Shown one piece after another: positions 25,138 to 33,854 of a DNA stretch of 64,000 nt. The stretch comes from Polyangiaceae bacterium (GTDB lineage: Bacteria; Myxococcota_A; Polyangia; Polyangiales; Polyangiaceae), in the NCBI GenBank assembly GCA_013361525.1, contig JABFXY010000114.1, positions 38,984 to 102,983 on the forward strand. Direction: 5' to 3'. The notes under the pieces are model-generated. The model ran no database searches, was not told where the DNA came from, and saw nothing but the letters and a program-made list of their open reading frames with translations. A program made the position numbers and the translations under genes. Positions within the stretch are counted from its first letter, which is position 1, and each line of letters opens with the position of its first letter.

Positions 25138-26316
25138 CTACTGCGCCGGAAGCGAGTTGATCCAGTTCGTGACGGCGGTCACCGCGGGATCGTCGACGAG
25201 CTCGGTTGCGATCGGAGGCATCTGCCCCGCGCCGCGCACGCCCATGCGCTGGATGACCGCGCTCGCGGCCGCGTTTCCGGGCTCGATGCGATCGCACCCG
25301 TTGCAGGGGAACATCGTCGTCGGTTGGTTCACCGCGGTGACGTAGGTCTCGGTCGTCTCGACGCTGGTCATCGTCGAGAGCAGGCGCAGGTGCATCGAGA
25401 TGTTCGGGATGCCCGCCGCGTAATGACAGTTGCCGCAGTTGCCGTGCATGTACCCGAGCGCAGCCTGCGTGGCCTCGTCGCCGGGGACGACGATGCCGTC
25501 CGGGTTCGGCACCGTCAGCAAGCCCTCATCGGACAGCGACGCGATGGTCTCGCCCGGCAGGTTGTGGGTCAGCTGCAGCGCAGAGAAGCCGAGGATCCGC
25601 CACTGCGTGCGATGGCAGGTCGTGCAGAGGGTCTTCGGCGGAACGTCGTGCTCGGTGCCGTTCGCGTTTTCGAGGCCTTCGTCGGTGAGGACGGCGTCGC
25701 CCGAATCGTCCCAGACGTACGTGCCGAACTCGTAGTCGATGTCACCCGGGCCGGTGCGCGTGATGATGCGCGTCTCGACGCGAATGCCGTCGCGCGTGAA
25801 CTCTTTCCACACGCGCGTTCCCACGGGCAGCTGCCACGTGTCCATGTCGGTGGTGTCGATCTGCGAGCACTCCGGGATGTAGATCCACCGCCGCTTCTCG
25901 GCGCCGTCGGACCACAGCGGGTATTTCGGCTCGAACGCGCGCACGTAGTCGGCGACGGTGTCCGTGTCGATGTCCGCGTAGAGGCCCGTCTCGGAGAGCA
26001 GGGCAGGGAGATCGTTGCCGAGCACCGGAAGCGAGGTGACGCAGCCCCCGCCTTCGCCACCGCCGCCGTCGGTCGTGTTTCCTCCGCCGCCGTTCGCGTC
26101 GCCGCCTTGTCCGCCGCCACCCGTGGTCGGCTGGCCACCGGCGCCACCGACAGGCGGAGCGCCTGCTTCGGCACCGCCCGAGCCTCCGGTCGCGCCGGCG
26201 CCGCCGGTGCCGTCGTCGTCACCACAAGCAGCGGCGGACGCTGCGACGAGCGAGGCAGAGACGAGCGTGACGAAGGTCCAAGAGGAGGAACTGTTGCGTG
26301 CGGAAGACAAGCTCAT
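25138..26316 (-). CDS. Diheme c-type cytochrome lipoprotein, SO_2930 family-like
   Basis: 392 residues. A signal peptide ends at ASAAAC, followed by a Gly-rich linker and a large C-terminal domain. Two CxxCH heme motifs are seen: CTTCH and CGNCH. A third CxxC, in CNGCDRIEPG, has Asp in place of the axial His. The segments YPLWSDGAEKRRWIYIPE and GYMHGNCGNCH agree with the SO_2930-type diheme cytochrome family, whose members are periplasmic or outer-membrane electron carriers. The Gly-rich linker links it to the other surface lipoproteins here. Electron partner unknown. Confidence 0.8.
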   Translation of the reverse strand: MSLSSARNSSSSWTFVTLVSASLVAASAAACGDDDGTGGAGATGGSGGAEAGAPPVGGAGGQPTTGGGGQGGDANGGGGNTTDGGGGEGGGCVTSLPVLGNDLPALLSETGLYADIDTDTVADYVRAFEPKYPLWSDGAEKRRWIYIPECSQIDTTDMDTWQLPVGTRVWKEFTRDGIRVETRIITRTGPGDIDYEFGTYVWDDSGDAVLTDEGLENANGTEHDVPPKTLCTTCHRTQWRILGFSALQLTHNLPGETIASLSDEGLLTVPNPDGIVVPGDEATQAALGYMHGNCGNCHYAAGIPNISMHLRLLSTMTSVETTETYVTAVNQPTTMFPCNGCDRIEPGNAAASAVIQRMGVRGAGQMPPIATELVDDPAVTAVTNWINSLPAQ

Positions 26317-26355
26317 TGCGGAGCGGAGTCTACCAGCCCGCGTCCTCCACGCGGG

Positions 26356-27294
26356 TCAAACCTTCCGCAGCTTGAACGTGCCGGCCTGATGCACTTTGCC
26401 CGATAGCGGACGCGCGACGACCTGCGACGCGACCTGGCCCGCGTAGAGCAGCTTGTCGAGATCGATGCCCGTCGTGACGCCCATGCCGTGGAGCATGTAG
26501 ACGAGGTCTTCCGTCGCGAGGTTGCCGCTGGCGCCGGGCGCGTACGGGCAGCCGCCGAGCCCGCCGACCGAGGCGTCGAAGGTGCGGATGCCGAGCTCGA
26601 GCCCGATGACCGCGTTCGCGAGCGCGGTGCCCCGCGTGTCGTGGAAGTGAAGGGCGATCTGATCCCTCTGCATCTCGGACAACACCGCGCCGACGATCTC
26701 GAACGTCTTCTTCGGCGTGCCGACGCCGATCGTGTCGCCGAGCGAAACTTGGTAACAGCCGAGCTCGACGAGGCGCTTTGCGATGCGCACCGATTTCGCG
26801 ACGGGGATGTCGCCCTCGTAAGGGCAGCCCCACACCGTCGACACGTACGCGCGCACGCGAACGCCGGCCTCGATCGCGGGCGGGACGATCTCGCGGAAGA
26901 CGTCGAGCGTCGCGTCGATCGTCTTGTTCACGTTCATCTTGTTGTGCGTCTCGCTCGCCGACAGAAACACGGCGATCTCCGGCAGGCCAACCTCGAGCGC
27001 GCGCTCGAGCCCGCGCGCGTTCGGCACGAGCGCGCTGAACGTGACGCCTTCGATCTTCGGTAGCGCCGCGATCACCTCACCGGCGTCGGCGAGCTGCGGA
27101 ACCCATTTCGGCGAGACGAAGCTCGTCGCCTCGATGCGCTTCAAGCCGGCTTGCGCGAGCGCCTCGATGAGCTGCACCTTGCCCGCGAGCGGAACGATGA
27201 TCGGCTCGTTCTGCAGACCGTCCCGGGGGCTTACTTCGTAAACGCTGACCTCGGGCGGAACGTTCTGGAACAAATCCATCGCACCCAGCGACAT
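26356..27294 (-). CDS. Hydroxymethylglutaryl-CoA lyase
   Basis: 312 residues. EVSPRDGLQNEP is the metal-binding N-terminal motif of the HMG-CoA lyase family, SFVSPKWVPQLADA lies in the core, and GLGGCPYAPGASGN is the active-site signature with the catalytic Cys. The enzyme cleaves HMG-CoA to acetyl-CoA and acetoacetate in leucine degradation. ATG 27294 is chosen; a second ATG at 27279 is possible. No other leucine catabolism gene lies next to it in the window. Confidence 0.92.
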   Translation of the reverse strand: MSLGAMDLFQNVPPEVSVYEVSPRDGLQNEPIIVPLAGKVQLIEALAQAGLKRIEATSFVSPKWVPQLADAGEVIAALPKIEGVTFSALVPNARGLERALEVGLPEIAVFLSASETHNKMNVNKTIDATLDVFREIVPPAIEAGVRVRAYVSTVWGCPYEGDIPVAKSVRIAKRLVELGCYQVSLGDTIGVGTPKKTFEIVGAVLSEMQRDQIALHFHDTRGTALANAVIGLELGIRTFDASVGGLGGCPYAPGASGNLATEDLVYMLHGMGVTTGIDLDKLLYAGQVASQVVARPLSGKVHQAGTFKLRKV

Positions 27295-27393
27295 TTGCGG
27301 ACAATCCTGGTCGCCGGACGAAGGCCCGTCAATGGCGCTTCTTGCGGCGCGGCGTTTGTGCACGCGCTCACCAGGTCCGTGCGGTCCGTCTTT

Positions 27394-29187
27394 CTAGGCG
27401 CTGCGGGCGAGAAGGAGCCGGACGGCCTCGACCAGACGGCTGGGATCGACCGGTTTCGCGAGGTGGACGTCGAAGCCCGCGCGATGGGCGGCGTCGGCGT
27501 CTTCTCGCCTGGAAAATGCGGTGAGGGCGACGGCGGGGAGATCGGGCAGGCGGTCGTGGACCTCTTTGACCAGCCAATAGCCGTCGTGGACCGGCATCCC
27601 GATGTCGCTCACCAGGACATCCGGGCTGAAGGAGCCGAGCGTATCGAGCGCCTCTTCCGCGGAGCCTGCCCCGGCGACCACCGCACCTTCGGACGTGAGC
27701 AGGAATTCGATGAGCTCGCGGGCATCGTGCACGTCCTCGACGACGAGGACCTTCACGCCGGCGAGGGCACCCTCGTCGTCGAGGGCCTGGACGGGCGCTT
27801 CGACCTGCCCTGTGAACGGCCGGGTCGGGAGCGTCACGGTGAAGGTCGCACCGCGCCCCACGCCGCTGCTCTCCGCGCTCACCGTGCCCCCGTGCATCTC
27901 GACGAGGTGGCGCACGATCGCGAGCCCGAGCCCGAGCCCTGCGCGCGAGCTGGCGGCGCTGTCGCCTTGCCGGAATCGATCGAAAACGAACGGCAAGAAC
28001 GAGGAATCGATCCCGCGTCCTGTGTCGCGTACCCGAACGACGACCGCGCCGTGCTCGTAGGAAGCATCGATTCGAACGAGGCCCTCCGTGTCGGTGAACT
28101 TCACCGCGTTCGTGACCAGGTTCCAAAAAATCTGTCGAAGCCGCTCTTGGTCGCCGAACAATCGACAGGGGCCGGCGCACCCATCGAAGCGAAGCTCGAG
28201 GCTCTTTGCGGAGGCAGCGGGCCGCATCGCTTCGACGACGTCGCGCAAGATCGGCTCGAGATCGAGCGGCTGAGGATCGATGCGTAGCTCGCCCCGGACG
28301 ATGCGTGAGGTATCGAGCAAGTCTTCGATGATGCGTGACTGCGCGCGGGCGTTTCGCTCGATCGTCTCGAGCCCTTGGCGCAGCGTCGTCGCGTCGCGCA
28401 TCTCGTCGCTCTTCAACATCGAGACCCAGCCGAGGATCGCCGACAGCGGCGAACGCAGCTCGTGCGAGACGGTGGCGAGGAACTCGTCTTTCAGGCGGCT
28501 CGCCTCCTCGAGCGCGCGGTACGTCATCGCGCTCTCCACTGCGAGGGCAGCGCGGTGGGCGAGCTCTTCGGTGAAGAGGACGTCTTCGTCGTCGAACGAT
28601 GCGCGCTCCGCCCCGCGCACGAACAGGATCGACCCGAGCGCGCGTCCAGAAACGAGGAGCGGAACGGCCACGAACGAACGAACAGCGAGCAGCTCGAACG
28701 GCTTGCGCCACACCTCTTCACCCGCCGCGGCGCGACCGAGATCGGCGGCCGAAACATCGCGCGCGAGGATCGACGCGCGCGTCCGCGCCGCGTTCGCGAT
28801 CGGGTGGTCGGCGTGAACGGAGGGGCGCGCAGCGGCGGCGGTCGCGAGCTGGCGCTCCGCGTTCGTGTCGCGCGAGCGCGCGGCGGCGAGGCGAAGCGTC
28901 TCGCTCTCCTTCAGGTAGACGCAGCAAACGTCGGCGAAGTCGGTGAGGCTTCGGTCCGCAACGTCCGCGAGGGCCTTGTCGAGATCGCGCGACGCCGTGA
29001 AGAGCTTCGACGCCTCGGCGAGCAACGCCGTGCGGCGCTGATGTTGATCGAGGCGCGAGCGCTCTGCGCTGCGCTCTTCGTGCGCACGACGCTCCGCGGC
29101 CTCCGCGCGTTCACGCGCGCCTTCGGCGGAGGCTAACTTCCGCCGCAGCTCTAGGAGCTCCTCTTCCTCTTGGGTCGGCAACGGCAC
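27394..29187 (-). CDS. Hybrid histidine kinase with GAF and receiver domains
   Basis: 597 residues from GTG 29187. Order: N-terminal coiled coil (1-60), a GAF domain (about 60-210), HisKA with VSHELRSPLSAILG (phosphoacceptor His near 238), HATPase with a NLVTNAVKF N-box and G-boxes DTGRGI and GLGLGLAI, and a C-terminal receiver with phosphoacceptor D528 in VLVSDIGMP and conserved Lys in HLAKPVD. No membrane segment is seen, so it is a cytoplasmic sensor. The frame stays open upstream but is shadow-like. A dedicated target gene is not visible nearby. GTG start has no strong ribosome site. Confidence 0.9.
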   Translation of the reverse strand: MPLPTQEEEELLELRRKLASAEGARERAEAAERRAHEERSAERSRLDQHQRRTALLAEASKLFTASRDLDKALADVADRSLTDFADVCCVYLKESETLRLAAARSRDTNAERQLATAAAARPSVHADHPIANAARTRASILARDVSAADLGRAAAGEEVWRKPFELLAVRSFVAVPLLVSGRALGSILFVRGAERASFDDEDVLFTEELAHRAALAVESAMTYRALEEASRLKDEFLATVSHELRSPLSAILGWVSMLKSDEMRDATTLRQGLETIERNARAQSRIIEDLLDTSRIVRGELRIDPQPLDLEPILRDVVEAMRPAASAKSLELRFDGCAGPCRLFGDQERLRQIFWNLVTNAVKFTDTEGLVRIDASYEHGAVVVRVRDTGRGIDSSFLPFVFDRFRQGDSAASSRAGLGLGLAIVRHLVEMHGGTVSAESSGVGRGATFTVTLPTRPFTGQVEAPVQALDDEGALAGVKVLVVEDVHDARELIEFLLTSEGAVVAGAGSAEEALDTLGSFSPDVLVSDIGMPVHDGYWLVKEVHDRLPDLPAVALTAFSRREDADAAHRAGFDVHLAKPVDPSRLVEAVRLLLARSA

Positions 29188-29333
29188 GTTTCCGGGAGGG
29201 TTGTCGCAATTCGCGCGGCTTGCCGTGCGAATCCTGGCGAGCCAGGTGAACTGTAGCAGTCCGCTTTTAGCGGTACCTCCGCGAAACGAGCCAGAAACTG
29301 ACGGATCGTTCCGGGCCCGGACGGAGCGCCCCC

Positions 29334-30851
29334 TCAGCCCTGGATGAGGCGCAGCCGGTGGAGCACGTTCCGCGGAATCGGGACCGGGTACTCCCCGGAA
29401 AAACACGCGTGGCAGTAGCCGCGCAGCGGAGAAGCCGCCGGGCCACTGTCGGGGAGGACCTCGCGCCCGGAAGCATCCGATCGCGGCGGGGCCCCGACGG
29501 CCTGCGCCTGCTCCTTCGTGCGCCGTTGAGAAATGCCACGGTCGAGCGACCGCACCGAGCTCGCGAGCGCGCCGAGCGACAGGTAACCGACGCTGTCGGC
29601 CTCGAGGTAGCTGGTGATGGCCTCTTCCGACTGCGTGCTCGCGATGAGCTCTTGGCGGGTCGGCGTCGCGATCCCGTAGAAACAAGGCCATTTCGTCGGC
29701 GGGCTCGACACGCGAACGTGGACCTCGGCCGCGCCGGCATCGCGCACCATCTTCACGATCTTCCGGCTCGTCGTGCCGCGGACGATCGAATCGTCGACGA
29801 CGATGACGCGGCGCCCCTCGAGGACCGCGCGGTTCGGGTGGAGCTTCAAGCGCACGCCGAAGTGGCGGATCGCGTCCTGCGGCTCGATGAAGGTTCGGCC
29901 GACGTAGTGGCTACGGATGAGGCCCATCTGGAAGCTGTGACCGGAGGCTTCGGAGAAGCCGATCGCGGCCGGCACGCCGGAGTCCGGGACCGGGACGACC
30001 ACCGCCGGCTTCTCGCCGGGTGCGATCGGGTGCTCTGCCGCGAGCCGGCGTCCGAGCTCTTTGCGGACCTCGTAAATGCTCACGCCATCGACGACCGCGT
30101 CGGGCCGCGCGAAGTAGACGTACTCGAAGAGACAGCTCGCGCGGGGCTTCGGCTCCCACGGAAACGACGAGTGCGCGCCGTTGTCGTCGACGACGATCAT
30201 CTCGCCCGGGGCTACGTCGCGGACGAGCTCCGCGCCGATGAGATCGAAGCTCGTCGGCTCGCTCGCGACGACCGTCAGCGCTTGATCGCCGCGCGTCAGC
30301 TTGCCGAGGCAGAGCGGCCGAATGCCCATCGGATCGCGCACGATGACCAGCTTCTTCTCGGTCAACATCACCAGCGAATACGCGCCCTCGACCTTGCGGA
30401 GCGCGTCGACCAATCGGTCCTCTACGGTGGCCTCCGAGGAGCGCGCGAAGAGGTGCACGATGGTCTCGGTGTCGCTGCCGCTCTGGAAGATCGAACCCTT
30501 GGATTCGAGCTCGGAGCGCAGGCCCTCGTGGTTCGTCAGGTTGCCGTTGTGCGCGAGGGCGATGGCGCCGTGCGCGTAGTCGACCGCGATCGGCTGCGCG
30601 TTCTTGATGTGCGACGAGCCGGCCGTGGAATAGCGCACGTGACCGATCGCGCCGTGGCCTTTGAGCTCGCCGAGCTCGGGCTCGCTGAAGCTCGCTTGCA
30701 CGAGCCCCATCGCGCGATGCGCGAACATCCGCTCGCCGTCGGTCGTCGAGATGCCCGCCGATTCTTGCCCTCGGTGTTGCAGCGCGTGCAGCCCGAGATA
30801 CGCAATCTTCGCGGCTTCCGGGTGGCCCCAAATTCCGAATACCCCGCACAT
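29334..30851 (-). CDS. purF: Amidophosphoribosyltransferase
   Basis: 505 residues. Mature PurF begins at the catalytic Cys2 (MCGVFGIWG) after Met removal. The glutaminase part carries HALQHRGQESAG and GHVRYSTAGSS; the PRPP-binding motif is VIVVDDSIVRGTTSRKIV. It catalyses the first committed step of purine synthesis, forming 5-phosphoribosylamine from PRPP and glutamine. The length matches the family. A cNMP-binding gene ends 116 nt upstream. No purine riboswitch is visible; no other pur gene is in the window. Confidence 0.97.
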   Translation of the reverse strand: MCGVFGIWGHPEAAKIAYLGLHALQHRGQESAGISTTDGERMFAHRAMGLVQASFSEPELGELKGHGAIGHVRYSTAGSSHIKNAQPIAVDYAHGAIALAHNGNLTNHEGLRSELESKGSIFQSGSDTETIVHLFARSSEATVEDRLVDALRKVEGAYSLVMLTEKKLVIVRDPMGIRPLCLGKLTRGDQALTVVASEPTSFDLIGAELVRDVAPGEMIVVDDNGAHSSFPWEPKPRASCLFEYVYFARPDAVVDGVSIYEVRKELGRRLAAEHPIAPGEKPAVVVPVPDSGVPAAIGFSEASGHSFQMGLIRSHYVGRTFIEPQDAIRHFGVRLKLHPNRAVLEGRRVIVVDDSIVRGTTSRKIVKMVRDAGAAEVHVRVSSPPTKWPCFYGIATPTRQELIASTQSEEAITSYLEADSVGYLSLGALASSVRSLDRGISQRRTKEQAQAVGAPPRSDASGREVLPDSGPAASPLRGYCHACFSGEYPVPIPRNVLHRLRLIQG

Positions 30852-30967
30852 GGGCGCCTCTCTTAGCACGTGGCGCGGGGTCGGGCGGGCCCACGTGAGG
30901 ATGTATTCGAGCAGATCGCGAAAGCCGTTCGCGATCGTGCGTATGCCTGACTGTAGGCGCTCGTCGC

Positions 30968-31441
30968 CTATTCGAATTTGCCGGTGACCGACAAGAAGGT
31001 GAGCTTGTCGTTCGTCTCGCGCAGGCGAACCGTGAGCATGCGGACGAAGCTCCAGAGCACTTCGTAGGCGAGGTCCTTTTGCAGGAAGAGCAGGTCCTCG
31101 AAGCCGTCCTTCGGAAGCGCGAGCAGCCTGCATCGCTCGTGGACGCGCGCGTCGGCTGACCTCGGCGCGGCGTCGATCAGCGCCATTTCGCCGAAGACCG
31201 CGCCGGGCCCCAAGATCGCGAGCGCCTCTTCTCCCATGCCCGGCACGTTGCGGCTGATGCGCACGCGGCCCTCGAGGATGACGTAGAGCTTGTCGCCCGG
31301 CTGGCCGTGCTCGAAGATCAGCGTGCCCAGCGAAAGCGTCTCTTCCGCGGCGATTTTCGCGATCAGCTCCAGCGCCGGGCGGGTCAACCCTGCGAACAGG
31401 GCGACCTTGGACAACCTATCGACGCGCTCAGCGAGGTCCAC
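30968..31441 (-). CDS. Cyclic-nucleotide-binding domain protein
   Basis: 157 residues forming a single cNMP-binding beta-roll. GQPGDKLYVILEGRVRI is the conserved strand pair, and GEMALIDAAPRSADA carries the phosphate-binding cassette with Glu and Arg (G-E-x-A-L-x6-R-S-A). No helix-turn-helix or other output domain is present, so this is a stand-alone sensor that probably acts through a partner protein. It lies between the TonB-like gene and purF on the same strand. Confidence 0.88.
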   Translation of the reverse strand: MDLAERVDRLSKVALFAGLTRPALELIAKIAAEETLSLGTLIFEHGQPGDKLYVILEGRVRISRNVPGMGEEALAILGPGAVFGEMALIDAAPRSADARVHERCRLLALPKDGFEDLLFLQKDLAYEVLWSFVRMLTVRLRETNDKLTFLSVTGKFE

Positions 31442-31508
31442 GCGGCGCCGAGTCTAGCCGAGCCCCTGCGGAAACACGGAATTGTCCGCAGAACGACACA
31501 CGCTCGGC

Positions 31509-32432
31509 TCAGCGGCTGAAGCGAACGGTGATGGGAGCCGTCGTTTTCCGGCTCGCTTTGCCTTCGCGATCGAGCCCGGCTTTGTAGCGACGGCCGAGCG
31601 CACACGAGCGGGCGGAACGACCGAAGCCCGAGCCCGGGTCCGCCATGACCTTCACGTTTTCGGGGCTGCCGTCGGGGGAGACCGTCACGACGAGTTGCAC
31701 GACGGCGCTGTCTTTCCCCTCGGCGTCCGCCTCGGGTGGGAAGGGGCAGTTCCACGACTTCGAGCCGACGAGCTCGGCCGGGCGCGACAAATCGACCGTC
31801 GGGGCAGGAGGCGTCGGAGGCGGAGGGGGCGGCGACTTTTGGATGCCGGAGCCGTTGCCGCTGCCCGTCCCGTTGCCTTTTCCGCCGCCGAACCCGCCAC
31901 CGGACCCGGCGGGCTCGAGCGGGCCGCTCTGGGTCAGGTCGGCGCGCGCTTCCTGGCCGCCGCCTGCCTCGACCTTGTCGTCGGAGTAGGGGTCGCGCTG
32001 CTGTTGCTGCGGCTGCTGTTGCTGCGGCTGTTGCTGGTGAACGACAGGCTGGGCAACCGCCTGCTTCTCCTGCTCGACCGGCTCCTGCTCCTTCTCTTGG
32101 ACGGGGGCCGGCTTCTGTTCCTCGTGCTTTACCTCTGGGCGCGCGGTCTCGACCTCCGGGCCGAACGCCAGGAAGAACTCGCTCATCTCTTTGCGCGAGC
32201 TGTGGATCCACGCCTCGATGCCCCAAAGGGCCGAGTACACGCGCACGACCATGTAGCCGTGCAGGACTGCCGCGAGCAGGATCCCGATGCCTGCGCCGAC
32301 GCGCATCCCCCCGCTGCCGACCGACATGACCGGTCCCAGCACGTCGTTCGGGCCTACGCTGCGCCCGACCGAAACGGAGGATGCCAAAAGCTCAGACTCG
32401 GCGATCGACAGGGTAGGGGTGCTGGTACTCAC
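31509..32432 (-). CDS. TonB-family C-terminal-domain protein (AgmX/TonB-like)
   Basis: 307 residues from GTG 32432 (GTG 32441 also possible). One membrane anchor (GIGILLAAVLHGYMVVRVY, about 48-66) precedes a Gln/Pro/Glu-rich spacer with QQQQ runs and a Gly-rich stretch. The C-terminal domain has NCPFPPEADAEGKDSAVVQL and ADPGSGFGRSARSCALGRRY, the conserved Trp-Asn-Cys-Pro-Phe-Pro and GFG-x-A-x-x-C pattern of TonB-C domains in myxobacteria. It is encoded after exbB and exbD on the same strand, so it should be the transducer of an ExbB/ExbD motor. Confidence 0.85.
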   Translation of the reverse strand: MSTSTPTLSIAESELLASSVSVGRSVGPNDVLGPVMSVGSGGMRVGAGIGILLAAVLHGYMVVRVYSALWGIEAWIHSSRKEMSEFFLAFGPEVETARPEVKHEEQKPAPVQEKEQEPVEQEKQAVAQPVVHQQQPQQQQPQQQQRDPYSDDKVEAGGGQEARADLTQSGPLEPAGSGGGFGGGKGNGTGSGNGSGIQKSPPPPPPTPPAPTVDLSRPAELVGSKSWNCPFPPEADAEGKDSAVVQLVVTVSPDGSPENVKVMADPGSGFGRSARSCALGRRYKAGLDREGKASRKTTAPITVRFSR

Positions 32433-32562
32433 GTGGCTCACGCGCTTGATTATCGACCTTGCTCGGTGTTGGTTGAACCTGCAAGCAATAATCGTGTTCA
32501 ACAACGGGCGCCCACATCGGACGCCCAGCAGCACTGAAGACGCCCAGCCGCCCCACCCGGTT

Positions 32563-33000
32563 TCACTTTTCGGGCGTCGTGCTCGCTTCCGCCGCCTTCG
32601 GTGCGACACCGAACGCGACCTTGTTGATCCCGGCCTGCTTCAGGAAATCGATGATCTCCATCACCTTGCCGTGGGAGAGGCTCTCGTGGGCACGGATGGT
32701 CGCGCGGATCTCCGGGTTCTTCTCGAGGGCCTTCTGCGCGAGCGGGACGATGTTCGGCGCGGCCGCGATCTTCTCGTTGTCGACGAAGATCGAGCCTTCC
32801 TTCGTGACGTCGATGCTGAAGTAGACCTGCTGGTCGACGCCCTTCGCGGCCTTCGGCAGATCGAGCGGAATCTGCAGGTTCGCGATGATCCGCGACGTGA
32901 CCATCATGATGATGAGGAGCACGAGGCAGATGTCGACGAGCGGCGTGACGTTGATGCCTGCGACGAGGCCGTCGTCGTCGTCTTTCGACGCGGCTGCCAT
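32563..33000 (-). CDS. exbD: ExbD/TolR-family biopolymer transport protein
   Basis: 145 residues. A short charged N-terminus precedes INVTPLVDICLVLLIIMMVT, the single membrane helix with the conserved Asp of the proton channel (L-V-D). The rest is a periplasmic domain. Its ATG overlaps the stop of the ExbB gene (TGATG), indicating translational coupling. With ExbB it forms the proton-motive-force-driven motor that energises a TonB-like protein, here the one encoded 130 nt downstream. Confidence 0.93.
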   Translation of the reverse strand: MAAASKDDDDGLVAGINVTPLVDICLVLLIIMMVTSRIIANLQIPLDLPKAAKGVDQQVYFSIDVTKEGSIFVDNEKIAAAPNIVPLAQKALEKNPEIRATIRAHESLSHGKVMEIIDFLKQAGINKVAFGVAPKAAEASTTPEK

Positions 33001-33806
33001 CAGCTCTTCTCCTCGCTGTCGGCGACGACCTCTTCCTTCCGCTTCGCGCCCGTCTTCTTGCTCTTCGGCTTCGCCTCGACGGCCTCCTTCGCGGGCTCGC
33101 CGTCGACGTCATCCATCGGCTCGTTGCGGATGATGTGCCCTTCGGCCGATGCGAGCGCGGGGTTGCCCTTCAGGTGCGCGAGCAAGAGGCGGGTAAGTGC
33201 CTCGGTGTTCGCCAGCGTGGCCTTGGTGAGGCGCTGGAAGAGGTTGTTTGCGGCGACGGCCGGGATGGCGACGCCGATACCGACGGCGGTCGCGACGAGC
33301 GCTTCGCCGATGGCGCCCATGACCTCGTCCGGAGCGAGCGACTGCGAGCTCTTCGCAGCTTCCTTCGCGGCGACCTCGAGCTGATCGAACGCCATGACGA
33401 CACCGATGACGGTGCCGAACAGACCGATGAACGGCGCGTTGTTGCCGAGCGTCGCGAGGAAGGCGAGGCGGCGCTCGAGCTTCATCTTTTGCAGCGCCGT
33501 CGCACCAGCCATCGCCTCTTCGGCGGCCGCCGGTCCCATGTGCGCGACCGCGAGCCCTGCCGACACGACGGCAGCCTCGGCCGAGGGCGACTGCGCCATG
33601 CGGCGCTTCGCTGCCTCGATCGAGTTCGCCAGCGCGTTCTGGAGATCGCGCGAGAGGCGACCGAGATCGTCGCGCACCGAATTGAAGAACCAGGCGCGCT
33701 CCAGGATGATCGCGACCGACCCCACCGACAGCCCGATCATGAGCCACATGACCCACGACGCGCCGGTGCTCACCATCACGCGCTTCAGCCACTCGACGAG
33801 ATTCAT
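33000..33806 (-). CDS. exbB: MotA/TolQ/ExbB proton channel family protein
   Basis: 268 residues from ATG 33806. There are three membrane segments (about 15-40, 115-140, 160-190). The conserved ATLGNNAPFIGLFGTVIGVV and the GEALVATAVGIGVAIPAVAANN block are the MotA/TolQ/ExbB core. The C-terminal tail is Lys/Glu-rich. It precedes exbD with a 1-nt overlap and follows TruD by 48 nt. Together with ExbD it forms the energising motor. Confidence 0.93.
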   Translation of the reverse strand: MNLVEWLKRVMVSTGASWVMWLMIGLSVGSVAIILERAWFFNSVRDDLGRLSRDLQNALANSIEAAKRRMAQSPSAEAAVVSAGLAVAHMGPAAAEEAMAGATALQKMKLERRLAFLATLGNNAPFIGLFGTVIGVVMAFDQLEVAAKEAAKSSQSLAPDEVMGAIGEALVATAVGIGVAIPAVAANNLFQRLTKATLANTEALTRLLLAHLKGNPALASAEGHIIRNEPMDDVDGEPAKEAVEAKPKSKKTGAKRKEEVVADSEEKS

Positions 33807-33854
33807 TGCAGGTCGTTCGCCTTTCGCTCGTTCACGGGGGGTGTTTTGCAACTC

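Noticed and set aside
29267..29740. A 157-residue minus-strand frame overlapping the end of purF
   Set aside because: It is a shifted frame of purF with Arg/Ser-rich content and no motif.
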